64,000 nucleotides of DNA from Lunularia cruciata. Its lineage: Eukaryota > Streptophyta > Marchantiopsida > Lunulariales > Lunulariaceae. Below, one piece after another: positions 1 to 11,935 of the stretch. Where the stretch lies: NCBI GenBank assembly GCA_948567375.1, contig OX419760.1:59392911-59456910 (forward strand). The letters are read 5' to 3'. The notes under the pieces were generated by a model. The model ran no database searches, had not been told where the DNA came from, and saw nothing but the letters and a program-made list of their open reading frames with translations. The first letter of the stretch is position 1. The number at the start of each line of letters is the position of its first letter. A program made the translations under genes and the position numbers.

Positions 1-1
1 G

Positions 2-346
2 ATCTTGACTGCTTGGTCTATCGGTGGTGTCGGTGGTGGTCTTGGGTTCACATCTGTGTATGATAACAACAAGCCCTCAACAGCAGATGCGGACGTGGAA
101 GGTGCTTACGAGCAGGCTTATCTCCACAATTTCAACTGGATTCTTGCTGTGTTGGTTTTCGGTCTGGTCATGCTTTTCTTCGTCCGCACAAACCCATTCG
201 ACCGAACAGCTCCGGGGTGGAGATACAGCCTTTTCGGAAAGAAAATCGTTCACTTCAAGAGGAAAAGCTCTGAGCGGAAGTCAGGCCAGGAAATGGGAGA
301 GCAAAATCCTGCCAAAGTGGAATCTGTTACAAGCTCCCCCGAGTAG
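2..346 (+). CDS. 3' terminal exon of an unrecognised membrane protein gene (partial)
   Basis: The frame is open from the left edge of the window to a TAG at 344-346, giving about 114 residues with no convincing start, so the gene begins outside the window. Base composition is host-like: CG dinucleotides are frequent, unlike the repeats further right. The translation has a Gly-rich stretch (GGVGGGLGFTSVYDNN), an acidic segment, then one clear hydrophobic helix (FNWILAVLVFGLVMLFFV) followed at once by positive residues (RTNPFDRTAPGWRYSLFGKK) and a Lys/Arg/Ser-rich hydrophilic tail. This looks like the last transmembrane helix and cytosolic tail of a multi-pass carrier (inference). I do not recognise the family. 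It could also be a single-pass protein or a decayed gene. No intron signal is visible inside the stretch. Confidence 0.5.
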   Translation: MLTAWSIGGVGGGLGFTSVYDNNKPSTADADVEGAYEQAYLHNFNWILAVLVFGLVMLFFVRTNPFDRTAPGWRYSLFGKKIVHFKRKSSERKSGQEMGEQNPAKVESVTSSPE

Positions 347-1479
347 GGCACTCACAGCGGTAGGGCATTCACAACATTGGACTAACCGTTTGCTTCGAGC
401 GATATTAGACTGTAGTGGACACGTAACTTCTATTCTGGAGCATTGCCACATGGAACCCTCCATTTTCACGAGTCAAATTGTATCCACCGTAGCACCAATT
501 TCACAAGTACATGTACAGACTGCTTACTTCCACAAGCACCTCAATCATTACATTAAAGGAGGTTGTTGAGGTTCTAGCATGTACTTAGACGGGCATCAAT
601 GGCCACCTCCATAACTCCCATAGGACATCAAATTAGAAGACCAGGACAATTTATATAAAGGGCTCTAGTTCTGTCATTAGAAACTTACACTATGTGCTTG
701 AAGTAGAGCTTCCTACACAACACTAATGTAGGAACGTAGGAATCGTAGAGTCGGTAATTAGGTTGGTTAATGGAAATTCTTGTGGATCCCCATCTTGATA
801 AGTGGGTTGACATAAACTGTGTACATATACATATTCTAGACACGTGAAAGTATCTTAAAGGTGTACGCGAGCAAAGAAACTACACAAGTAATTTATTCTG
901 AAATCTCTTACTTCTTTTTCGAATGTTCAGTTTTAGAGAACAGCTCTATGTATGCTTCAAAGTACAATGGCTACTAAAATTTTTGACATCAATGCGAAAG
1001 GTCATATTTATATATATCATGTTAAATGTATTTGTAGTACAAAGTAGACTTAAATATCAGTGAGAGTTGTATCTTAAGCAATTAAATAAAATATTGATAT
1101 TCCCACATATATTTACTGTATTTCCACACCCTCTAAATAATCTCTCCTCAAATTGAAGAGTTCTAAATTAAAATGCTTCAACTACTTTTTTCTTTATTTC
1201 CAGATTCCTTCCAAATTTAGCAAGATGCCAAAATTTAGGAAAGTGCTTGCTGTCAAATAGGCTTTAGTAGATACGGGAACTATGGCTAATGGGCCACACC
1301 CGAGTGTCTTTTAACCGGGAACTTACCAACTAAACGAGCTTTAGAGCACCTCTTTGGAGCTCCAACACATGCTTTAGCTCCCATACCTCCTTCGAGCTAG
1401 ACGCCTACTTTTGCAAGAAGCTTGGGAATCATAATCATATTCTTATGCCCAAATTTAATGCTCAAAATATCGGAGGATC
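347..1479. other. Non-coding flank of the left-edge gene
   Basis: This is AT-rich sequence with no supported reading frame, RNA gene or clear mobile-element signature. The first part is presumably 3' UTR and downstream DNA of the left-edge gene. CG dinucleotides are commoner in the first 300 bases than later on. Confidence 0.4.
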
Positions 1480-1657
1480 ATTTTTGACCAGCAATTTTGT
1501 AATATTTTTCAGATCAAGATGAGGCACAAACCTTTTGTGTAATCAAGCGGATCTACTATATAGCGATTATTTTTGACCAGCAATTTTGTAATATTTTTCA
1601 GATCAAGATGAGGCACAAACCTTTTGTGTAATCAAGCGGATCTACTATATAGCGATT
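1480..1657. repeat. Perfect 89-bp tandem duplication
   Basis: The block starting ATTTTTGACCAGCAATTTTG at 1480-1568 is repeated without a visible difference at 1569-1657. Identity over 89 bp in otherwise old, AT-rich DNA points to a recent local duplication. Confidence 0.9.
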
Positions 1658-1717
1658 CTCAACCAGATTATGTCAACTATGCTTCTTGTGGCTCTTGAAA
1701 TTGGTTAGTTGCATGCC

Positions 1718-1859
1718 GTTGAACGACTTAAAGTAACATCATACAATGTATACTCTAATCAAAGGTTCATCAATACGAAGAGCAACAGGTTGAACGACTT
1801 AAAGTAACATTATACAATGTATACTCTAATCAAAGGTTCATCAATATGAAGAGCAACAT
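1718..1859. repeat. 71-bp tandem duplication
   Basis: The unit starting GTTGAACGACTTAAAGTAAC occurs at 1718-1788 and again at 1789-1859 with only a few substitutions. It is the second local duplication within 250 bp and unrelated in sequence to the first. Confidence 0.88.
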
Positions 1860-4659
1860 GTTACTGAGGACTAAATTGACAAGTGTTGTGTCAAGACATT
1901 TACAATGCCAAAGCTAGTTTGCTTGGACGTTGGAGTGATAATCTTGGCAGTCAGAGTTATAGTAGTAGTTGCTCAAAGACTACTTAGCGGCGGCCAAAGT
2001 TTATGTTAGAGCTACTTATCACACCATGGAACCCACTATCATTTGCACCATTTGCATTGTCTATTGTACAATTAGGGATGGAGATCCAGGTTGAGTAGAA
2101 GTGTATACTTTTGAAATGCAACTCTAAAGAGCTCACTTCTTTGATGTTGAGCCTTTGAGCTCTTGGCTATGATGGACAAAGGTAGACGAGCATCACGTGG
2201 AGTCTCTTAGCTAGAGTGGGTGTGGCTTGATTGTAATAAGTGCCTATTGTTGACATATCATTGAGTTGAGGATTGATTTATGATATGAATTGAGTGTGAA
2301 TTTATTACATCAAAGAATTGAGAATCAAGGAGAAATTGGATGCAAGAACATAGGCATTGGTGATATCTCCAAGCTTGGCAGATTGATGGTACCTTTGATC
2401 ATTGCAACCTTATCTTTGTTTGATTCAATTGTGTGGATAGTGTAAGGAAGTCTTTTTAAAGTTGTTATTGATTTGACAATGGTGTAAAAGCACTAACTAA
2501 TTTTCTCAAAATTTCTCACCTTTTTCTATTTTCTCAAAATTAAGGTCAATTTTGATTTAGTAGATGTTCAATGTGAAGGCAAGAGAGTGAAATAGAAGAC
2601 CTTGGTGTTGCAAATTGGACTTGAAAAGAAAATTTAGAGGTGGATTGTGAAACCCATCCGCTCCAATTAGGGATATGGAAAACCACATCCATCGAATTGG
2701 AGAAATTGGGTTATTTTGGTGGTAGATTTAGGAGATTTCTAGATTGATGGAAGACTTGGAGATCTATTAGATTGGAGGTTTGAGTTGGCAGAGGTTGGCA
2801 AGATTCAAAGGTATGTCAAATTTAGTAGAGGTTAGCTAGATTGATAAAGGTATGAATTTGCAAGAAGAAAGGCCTCATTTGGCATTTAGAGGCTTCAAGG
2901 CATAAGGTTGTAGGCTAGAGAGTCTATAAAGGTCTACAAATGCAACATGTTGGTATGAGGCTAGCCAATTTAGTTGATTTTTTGGTAGTTGTTGGGCAAA
3001 AACTACACACGGTTCAGGATTGTATACAATAGAGTTTGAACCAAATCTTTGGTTCCTAGACTAGTGCCTTAGCCAATTGGTCCAAGCTCACTTGTTATTG
3101 TTGTACGTCCTAGTGACTGATAGCCAAATACATATACTCATGTAGCTTTGCCTAAGAAAGGAATTTGATACCATCCTTGGTGATCTTGGTACAGTAAGAG
3201 TAGATAAGCACTCTTATTATGTCAAATGCCAAATGGTGATAGAGTCAATCCGGTATTGATTTGTGAGTTGGAGGGTTATCATTTGGATTTCTTGTTATTG
3301 GATCCCTTCACTCTCTTTGTCTTGTTTGTGCATCACATTTGTGTGAGGTGCATTGATAATTAGAGCATTGGTGCTCTAATGTGCTATCTATAGTGAGGCT
3401 GGAGTGATGACTAGTCAGACTACCTATAATTTTCATGTACCTCATGCAACAAGCCAATATGTGGATTTGTTGTCTTGGGAAGACTTTGGAGTTAGTCATA
3501 TGGATGGTTTCATAAGAATACACGACTCCATATTCAAAGACTACAAGGAGAGAGATCAAACATGAACATACTATTTGATGTACGGTGAATTCTTTCCATA
3601 TGAAATTAAGAGCAAAAGAAGAGGAAATATTGGGAGGCTGCTTGGAGTACAAGGAGTTATGAGAAGGTTGTGTTGTTGGGAAAAAATGCCAAGTTTAAGT
3701 ACAAGAAATGTCATATATGGGATTGTATAGAATCAAAGTGCGGGATGAAGATTTGTTGTGGGAGCAACAAATAATGAACATATGGGATGAGAGATCTATT
3801 GCAAGATCCTTACATTACAAGATGTGTGAGATGAAGTTAACTACATGTTGACTTGTTAAATGCAAGATAAATCTTCTATGAGAATGTGCAATAACAATTA
3901 GTTATTAAAGCTAAGATGACACTCTAACTATGTTAAAAGTTGTAATTTGTAAAGAGAATGAATGGTTATGAGCTGATTGGCATTAATTACAATGATGCAA
4001 GAAGGAGATGACGGCTGTAGTAGAAATATTTTTAGGGTTAAAAAAATCTTTTTAGGGTTAAGACATTGGTATATAAGTAGGCTTATGCCTAGGAATATTG
4101 GTTTGTTGGTTGGTTAGTTCTTTGTTCATTCAATAATCCTCTAGTGTTGTATTCTACATTCTTGACTTTGGAATGATTGATTCAGGCACCAATCATTTTG
4201 TTGGAGGATAATCCTACTTAGGAGATTATATGTTGGTAGGCAGATTCAAGGGCTCATGTAATCATTAGGTCCATAAATAGAGATTATTGATAATTGTGGT
4301 TGTAAGAGCTAGTATTGGTGAGTTGACATTTTCCATGTTCAATTGATCAATTAAGCCATCCTTATCATTAAAGAAAATCCATCTTACATTTTTCTTATGA
4401 TCTAGTGTTAGGTCCAATTGCAAGATTGTGAATATGGAATGTATTTGTAATAATGCTCCTCACTTTTCTTGTCACACTCTATCTTCATCTTAGAGTCCTT
4501 CATAGCACTGCACATAACATTGCATCTACTTGAGGGTGACAACCAAGGAAGCCAAAGAGCTCATAGAGAACAAACCTACAAGCTATTTTCTAGGTTAAGT
4601 GTCCAAGAATGAACCCTATCATGTAGTCAAGCTAAGATTTCCTTGGAACTCTACCCACA
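1860..4659. other. Unclassified, repeat-like, CpG-poor DNA
   Basis: No reading frame longer than a shadow is supported. CG dinucleotides are rare, as in the retroelement remnants to the right, so this is probably worn mobile DNA of an unrecognised family. A stretch near 4080-4240 looks like the 3' part of an LTR by composition only; I found no partner copy, primer site or TG...CA pair to prove it. Confidence 0.35.
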
Positions 4660-5950
4660 GGTCCTTCTCAAGCCAAGAGAAAAGCTGACCATGCAAGGAT
4701 TGTCCCTCCATCCCATAACCTCAACTATGGGATTGGTCTAACCCGCCAACATAATGGAGGATTTTATCTAGGCTTGGGTAGATGAGAGAGTAGACCAAGT
4801 GGGAGTAGTAGGAGTATAAATGGTGCTAAAAGTAAGGAGCATCTTGATGATTCCAAAAGTAGACACTGCCACCTAACAAAGAGAAGGGAATAGAATATCA
4901 ACTAAGAGAAGGAAAACCCTTTGGGACCACCACAAGAATGAGATAAAGTGCCCACTCCAAAAGGTTTGCCAATATCAATGTGTGTTGTCCAAATGTTGGA
5001 ACCAACCTTAAAGATGATGGAGGATTTAATCCCCTTTTAACATGAGATACAACTAGATGTCAATGATTACACAAGGTTGATAGAGCATCTCTAACACTAT
5101 CCAAAGTGCCTTTTGGGAGAAAAGGGAGATCCAAAAGGAGTTAGAAAAAGCCCAAGGTAAGATAACAAGGCTCAAGGAGTAACTCTTTGCTAAAGACGGT
5201 AAAGTCACAAGCAAGAGGAACTCTTGAATTAGTGGCAGGTCATATGGACCCATAGGAGCTCATGCAACTCGACTCAAAGAGCAACTTGCAATTGCAAAAG
5301 AGAGATGTCAAGAACTAGAGCAGTCCAAGCAAAAGAGAGATAGAGATATAACAACACTAATGGAGCAATTAGAGGCTTACCTTTCTTGGAAGATCCATGC
5401 ATTGGAAAAGCAACATGCAACTTGGCAGAAAGATCTAGCATCTATGTAGGAGCAATTTAGGTACTAGGCTAAATAGGGAACCAATGGAAGAAGGATTAAA
5501 TTGAATGCTTGGAGAAGCATAATGCGGAGTTGCATAGAATAAAGGCTAAAGTTAACATTATGAAGGTAGTAGCTAGCCAATGGAGGCAAGAATTTGTGGA
5601 TTTTAAGGAGTAAACGTGTGCTTGTGATGAAAAGTAGTAGATCCTTTATGTACAAGTAAGTTAGGAATTAGAAACAAAGATGCATTCCATTAAGTATACC
5701 CTAAATGATGAGTGGATGAGATTTTTCATTATCATGAAGGATATTGCTCATCAAATGAACAAACAAGTGGAGATGTTGGTCCTTATCCAAGCTCATCAAA
5801 CAAATTTAAGGGAGTTGAAGTCAATGATTTATGCATTGGAGGTGAAGGTTTAATCCAATGAGCAATTGGCCAAGTTGGTTGACCAATTGAAGAAGCACAC
5901 CAGAATCAAGTTTAAGGGTATCTTTGACCAACATTCAAAAGGAACTTGCA
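4660..5950 (+). mobile_element. Decayed coiled-coil reading frame, probably of a Ty3/gypsy-type element
   Basis: Translated on the + strand, this area shows Lys/Glu/Gln/Leu-rich heptad-like stretches such as EQLAIAKERCQELEQSKQ and LEKQHATWQKDLASM, typical of a long coiled coil. The frame is decayed. The style matches the coiled-coil frame at 17180-17740, and a gypsy-type integrase fragment follows on the same strand at 6330-7066, so both may derive from one old element (inference). No LTR could be assigned. Confidence 0.45.
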
Positions 5951-6329
5951 GAGTCCAATAGTCAAAAAAGATAAGTTGATTCAAATAGGAATTGGCAAAG
6001 GTAGTTCAACATAATAATGACTTGTGTATATTGTGTATATTTATATAAAGGATCAATCATCACAACAATAGGACATAATATACTTGATCAATTGTATAGC
6101 CTTTTGGGCATGTTGATGTTTATGTAAAATAGGAAAATTTTGACAAGTAATTAGGACCACACTCATGCTAATGTGGAATGACATGTCAAGAAATGTGTAT
6201 AATTTGGATGTTTCCATGTAGGCCTTGCTTGTGCATATCTTGCTTAAGGATAAGATAAGATGGTTAGAAGAGATGAGCACTAATAAAAATAGAGTTATTC
6301 AAGGGATTGTTGCATAAGAGTAGAGTTAG

Positions 6330-7066
6330 GCAAGGGATTGCAATGTAATATATACCAAGATGTAGTTTAATTTGTAGAGATTTGTAAAATTTGCCAAATG
6401 TACTTGGATATTCAACATAAAGATGAATTGCATCCTACCTACCTACTTGAAATACATTGCAAGTGGGTTGTGGATTTGGTTACTATGCTGGTTGGGATGT
6501 GGTAGATGGATACTTGGTTTTGGCATGAGAGGATTTTTCTAACCAGGTGGAAGGACAAGCCTTGAGGACCAAAACCAATGAACAAGTTTGCAGATTTCTA
6601 TTGGAAAATGTGATTTCTAGATATAAGTGTATTGAAAAAATTACAACAGATTGAAGAGAGCTAAATACACAAGAATCTAAAGCTTACTTTTGAGAGGTGT
6701 GGAGTCAAATTGGCTCTTACTATAGCTTACAACCTAGAGGGAAATACCAAGAGTGAGCAAGGTCATCCTCCTATTGTGAAAGCTATTATGAGTATGCAAA
6801 GGGAGAGTGAAAGAGTGGCCAAGGCTCTTGCCATTTTCTCTATGGGCAGATTGCACCACTCATAGTTTGGTAATGGGTTACATACTTGCATAGTTGATAC
6901 ACAGCAAAAACCTATTATGTATGTTGAGTAGCAAATACTCATGTAGAGTGTCCTACTTTGGGAAGATCATGTGTTTAGGGAGGAGCTTCTTGTGCTTAGG
7001 ATTCATCAATTGGAGAAAAGACTAGAGGATGTTGAGCTAGCAATTAAGAGGGTAAGGTAGAATCAA
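6330..7066 (+). mobile_element. Ty3/gypsy integrase fragment
   Basis: The + strand translation gives recognisable integrase stretches: DELHPTYLLEIHCKWVVDLV near the start of the catalytic core and LALTIAYNLEGNTKSEQGHP around the last acidic residue of the D-D-E triad, then a Leu/Glu-rich tail. The copy is a decayed fossil with no LTRs. It stops at about 7066, where an oppositely oriented pol fragment of another family begins, so the two were juxtaposed by insertion or rearrangement. Confidence 0.7.
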
Positions 7067-9650
7067 TACCATATACCAATTGAAATGGAGAATATCCGGT
7101 GGAAGTCTTCATGGTTGTCCTATACTCCCACAAAACCAGATGAATCTTCTTGTCCCAATGATGTTTAGCCCCCTCCATTTCTGCATCTTTGGCCAACATC
7201 ATACACAAGGTCTGATTGGTTCTCTTTGCCAAGCCATTGGAATTTGACTTATAGGATGTAGTTACTCTATGTGTGATAGAGAAATGTCGTAGCATGGCTA
7301 TAGTAATGCTTCTTGTAAACTCTCCTCCTCTATCAAAAACCAACTCCAAAGGGCATCCAAACCTAGTAATAATGGGTTCACAAAGAAATCTACCAACTTC
7401 ATCTTCATTCTTGTCACTCAATGGTCTAGCCTCAACCCACTTGGTAAGGTAATTAGTAACTACCACAATGTACCGATTGTTCCTTCAGGTTCCATTGAGA
7501 GGACCTACAAAATCAATTCCCCACTTCTCAAAAGGTCCTAACAATGGAATTGATCTAAGTGGTGGTGTAGAAGTAGATTTTCTAGCAAAAGCTTGACAAA
7601 CATGACAAGTTTTGCAATAATCAAGACAATCCTTGAAAATCCATCTCCAATGGTAACCTGCATCTAGAATCTTGAAGGCATTCACCTTTCTTGCAAAGTG
7701 TCCTCCCCACACTAAACCTTCATGAAACTTCTTTATGAGTAGGATAGACTCTTCCTTACCCATTTCTCTTCAAAGTAGACAATCTGCTCCTTGGTGAAAA
7801 AGAATATCCTCCACAATTGTGTAAGGTCTAGATCTTGCTGTAAGGGCCTTCCTCTCCCTAGCATGCATCCCTTCTGGATAGTTACCTCTTGACACAAATC
7901 CACAATCTCCTTGTACTCTATTGGAACCTCTTGAGTGATTGAGATTGTCATGAGCTCTTTCATCCGGGAAGGAATCATCCACTGGCTCATCTCCATCATG
8001 ATCATAGGCATAGATAACAAATCAACATTTGCATATTTCTTTCCTGGCCTATCCTCAATGGTGTAGTCATACTCAGACAAGAGTATCATCCACCTTGCTA
8101 GCCTCCCTTCCACATTAGGCTTGTTGAAAATGTACTTCAAAGGATTGTGATATGTGAAAATGGTGGCTTTCCCTCCAATCAAGTAGTGTCTAAATTTCTT
8201 GAGACCAAAAATCACTTTCAACCCTTCTCTCTCGATGACAGAGTAGTTCTTTTGTGGTGAAACCATCTGCCTACTAGCATAAGCTATTGGATGATCATGC
8301 CCACCTTGGTCTAAAACACTAAGAGTGCATCCTATAGCTACATTAGAAGCATCAATGTAGAGGATGAAAGGCTTACTCCAATTAGGTTGAGCAAGAATTG
8401 GAGCTACACCAAGGGATTGCTTGAGCTCCTCAAAAGCTTTGAGAGCCTCCTTGTCTTCTAGAATCACCATGTAATCTACACCCTTCTTCATATAAATGTT
8501 CAATGCATAAGCCGTGTTGGGAAATGAGAAGATGAACCTCTTATAGTACCCAACCATCCCCAAGAATTGGCATAACTTTGTCAAGCTTGAAGGGAATGGA
8601 AGGTCTGAGATTTTCCTCACCTTCTCAAGATCAATTGCTATTCCATCCTTGGAGATGATGTGCCCCAAAAGTAGACCTTCTTCACATCCAAAAACACACT
8701 TCTCTAGGTTGAGTGATGCATTTGCCTCATCCAAGTGTTGCAAGACCTCGATTAGGTGCTCAAAGTGCTCCTCCTTGCTCCCATAGACACAAAAGTCATC
8801 AATGAAGTCTCTCACAAATTTCCCAATGAAAGGTTCAAATACCTTGTTTATGAACCATTGGAATGTGGCTAGAGCATTGCAAAGCACAAAAGGCATGACC
8901 TTGAAAGCGTAAGTTTCCCAAGGTGTGGTGAATGTGGTGAGTTGTTGATGCTCTGGTGCAATCTTGATTTGGTTATATCCATTATAACCATCTCTAAAAT
9001 TGTACCGCTCATGACTTGCAACCTCCTCCAAGATCTCATCAATGAATGGCAATGAGTAGTTGTTCTTCTTGGTAATAATGTTGAGCTTCTTGTAATTCAC
9101 ACATACCCAAAGCTTGCCATTCTTTTCTTCACACTAACAATTGGAGACACCCATTCTGAATTCTCCACCTCAAAGATAAATCCAACCTCTTTGAGCTTAA
9201 CAATCTCCTCATTCACAACCAAAGATATTGGTGGGCTAATGCAATGTTTTGTTGGTGAATTGGTCTTGCATGTGACTCCATCTCTATCATGTGCTCCTCC
9301 AAGGTGACTTCCTTCAAATCCTTGTAACTAAAAGCAAACACGTGGATGAACTTGCAGAAAATCTACTCAAATCTCACCTTCTCCTCCTTGGTAACATTTG
9401 GGCCATGCTTGAGGATAGATAACCTCCTCTCTATCTCCTCAAGTGTCAAGGTGATTTATGTGGGTCCTTCAAAACCTCTAGCTTAGGTGCAAAGTCCATA
9501 GCACACAAGGGATCCACATCTGAATCAGATTCAGATTCATCCTCCTCCGTGGAAGTCTCCTCATCCATGCTTGTGTCCACACTTGAAGCTCCTTTAGAAT
9601 CTGATTCCCAATAATCAAAAGATGGTGTATCTAAATGTGAAGTGTTAGTG
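7067..9650 (-). mobile_element. Ty3/gypsy pol fragment, inverted (same family as the element at 57664-64000)
   Basis: Read on the - strand, the order is an acidic spacer (about 9650-9100), reverse transcriptase with the F-I-D-D active-site box (FVRDFIDDFCVYG), RNase H (ILYIDASNVAIGCTLS), the integrase zinc-binding region (CKTCHVC) and the integrase core (CPLELVFDRGGEFTRS). Much of RT/RNase H is still one long frame. It aligns along its length with 61200-63800 on the opposite strand. Neither LTR is present, so this is a truncated fossil of about 2.6 kb; it keeps more open frame than its relative but is also broken. Confidence 0.85.
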
Positions 9651-9654
9651 CATC

Positions 9655-9965
9655 TTTAACAAAGTTGTTGAACAAGTCCAAAGACTATTTGCGGGAAGTT
9701 GAACAAGAAGACGCTTTCCAAGTGCTGAAAAAGAAACTAGTGGAAGCACCAATTGGGATGTCCCTTTTCATGTGTATGTGGACACTTCATCCATGGCAAT
9801 TGGAGTAGTCCTGAGTCAAAAAGATGCAAAGAAGAAAGGCTATCCAATTTATTACGCCAACCGACAACTTTCAGTTGCAAAAAAGAACTGAGAGAGAAGC
9901 ACACGGTCTCATTGGGAAAATAACCCACGGGTACTATTGATGCCATTTTGTGTGAAGATTTTGTT
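9655..9965 (+). mobile_element. Ty3/gypsy pol, first part (RNase H start)
   Basis: The + strand gives an RNase H start typical of gypsy elements (HVYVDTSSMAIGVVLSQKDA, then YPIYYANRQLS). The same region of a sister element lies on the - strand at 37243-37536. The pol resumes only at about 13085, so roughly 3.1 kb of unrelated DNA sits inside this copy. It is an old, broken element. Confidence 0.7.
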
Positions 9966-10654
9966 TTTTTGTGTTGCAATGACTTTAGGTTTTTTTGGGT
10001 TATTGTGTCTCAAGAATATTCTTCATGCTATTGTGAAAGTGGTAGTTTTGTTAGTATTTCATCAGCTTAAAAGCTCTCAAATGATACATAAAGTCAAGAG
10101 TATCTATTAGTTTGCATGAAAATGGGAGTTTTTTGGAGTTACACCTTCTACGGCTTAGACTTATGTTACAAGGACTCACGACTTTGTTCATTGGGATACC
10201 AAGATTATTTTCATTTTAGTGTGAGAGCAAAAGAGTCTTTAGCCTTGAGGGAGTGCCGTGGGAAATAGGAGACAAAAAGAGTTGGTTGGCTGTAAGAACA
10301 AGGCCTGAAAAGAAAACAAAAGAAGGAGAGAGAGGGGGGTAGACAGACTTTTGAAGGAGTAGGTTGGGAGGACTTTGGGAAGGAAAATTTTGAGGAGGAA
10401 AGAGGGAGAATAGGAAAGAAAAATGGAGAAATTTTTAGAATGAAGGAAAGGAATGGGAAGTAATGTGTAGGTGTGTGCAGAAGAAAAAGTCAAGAAGGGA
10501 AAATTTAGCAAAAAGGACAAGGAAGGTGGAGAAGAGACAAGGTATTTTTCCCAAAGGAAAAAAACCTTCAAGGAGAAAGGCATGGAGAACTGAGCAAAGC
10601 AAGGGGAGAGGACTTTGAAGGTGAATGGAGGAGTAAAAAGGGTTTTTTTCCCTC

Positions 10655-11250
10655 TCAAAGGAAGAGTGTGGATGTGCAAGAGCTGGAGCTTGGACAGAGA
10701 GACAAATTCCATAAGAATGTAAGGGCTTGAGAGAGAAGGTCTAAGAGAAGGTTTTTCTAGAAGGAAGAGTGTGGATGTGTAGGAGCTAGAACTTGGATAG
10801 AGAGACAAATTTTGTAGGAATGTAAGGGCTTGAGAGAGAAGGTTTTTTTTCTCAAAGGAAGAGTGTGGATGTGCAGGATCTGGAACTTGGACAGAGAGAC
10901 AGATTTTGTAGGAATGTTAGGGCTTGAGAGATAAGGTCAAAGAGAAGGGTTTTTCTCAAAGGAATAGTGTGGATGTTCAGGAGCAAGAATTTGGACAGAG
11001 AGACAAATTTTGCAGGAATGTGAGGGCTTGAGAGAGAAGGCCAAAGAGAAGGGGTTTTTCTCAAAGGAAGAGTGTGGATGTGCAGGAGCTGGAATTTGGA
11101 CAGAGAGACAAATTTTGCAGGAATGTAAGGGCTTGAGAGAGAAGGCCAAAGAGAAGGGGTTTTCTTGAAGGAAGAGTGTGGATATATAGAAGCCAAAACT
11201 TGGACAAAGAGATAATTTTGAGGGTAAGGGCTTGAGAGAGAAAGGCCTGT
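10655..11250 (+). repeat. Purine-rich minisatellite A (six units of about 95-105 bp)
   Basis: The motif GAAGAGTGTGGATGTGCAGG with its following sequence recurs at about 10660, 10761, 10855, 10957, 11062 and 11167. Each unit continues with a block like TTGGACAGAGAGACAAATTT, then GGGCTTGAGAGAGAAGG, then a poly-T stretch. The units differ by scattered substitutions and small length changes. The last one is the most diverged. Confidence 0.9.
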
Positions 11251-11340
11251 TTGGAGACAGAAGAATTTTTTAAGGATTAGATCCTGGACAGAGGAGATAG
11301 TGAGAGAAAGAGAAGGGAAAGACATTGAACGATAGAGATG

Positions 11341-11935
11341 AGATTATTTGAATAGGGGTTTGCTGAGGATGTTGACAGGGGAGAGACTTTTTGAATGTAG
11401 GGTTTGCTGGAAAATGTGTTGATAGGAGAGAACTCTCATGAAGGAGAAGGGCTGGGCAGAGATGAGGTTTTTCAAATGTAGTGGTTGCTGGAAAACATAT
11501 TAATAGGAGAGAATTCTCATGAAGGAGAAGGGCTGGACAGAGAAGAGATTTTTTGAATGTAGGGTTGCTAAGAGTGTTGATAGGGGAGAAAATCCTTACA
11601 AAGGAGAAGGCTAGACAGAGCAACAATTTTTCAAATGTAGGGTTGCTCAGAGTGTTGACAGGGGAGAAAATTCTCACAATGGAGAAATGCTGGATAGAGA
11701 AGAGATTTTTTGAATGTAGGGTTGCTGAGTGTTGATAGGGGAGAAAATTCTCACAAAGGAGAAAGGCTAGACAAAGAAGAGATTTTTTGAATGCAAGGTT
11801 GTTGAGAGTGTTGATAGGGGAAAAAATTGTCACGAAGGAGAAGGGTTGGACAAAGAAGAGATTTTTTGAAGGTAGGATTTCCTGAGAGTGTTGACAAGAG
11901 AGAAAACTGTCACAAAGGAGAGGGAGGCAATTCCT
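11341..11935 (+). repeat. Purine-rich minisatellite B (seven to eight units of about 77-83 bp)
   Basis: A second array follows array A directly. Its unit contains TTTTTTGAATGTAGGGTTGC, then GTTGATAGGGGAGAAAATTC, then AAGGAGAAGGGCTGGACAGA, and recurs with starts near 11390, 11466, 11549, 11626, 11706, 11783 and 11862, with a weaker first unit near 11341 and decaying traces to about 12200. The sequence is unrelated to array A except for the shared purine bias. Confidence 0.88.

Noticed and set aside
4080-4240. Possible LTR end
   Set aside because: Only composition suggests it; no partner LTR, primer site or target duplication was found.
10655-11935. Tandem arrays considered as a CRISPR array
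   Set aside because: The units are contiguous diverged repeats without conserved-repeat/unique-spacer structure, in a plant nuclear genome.
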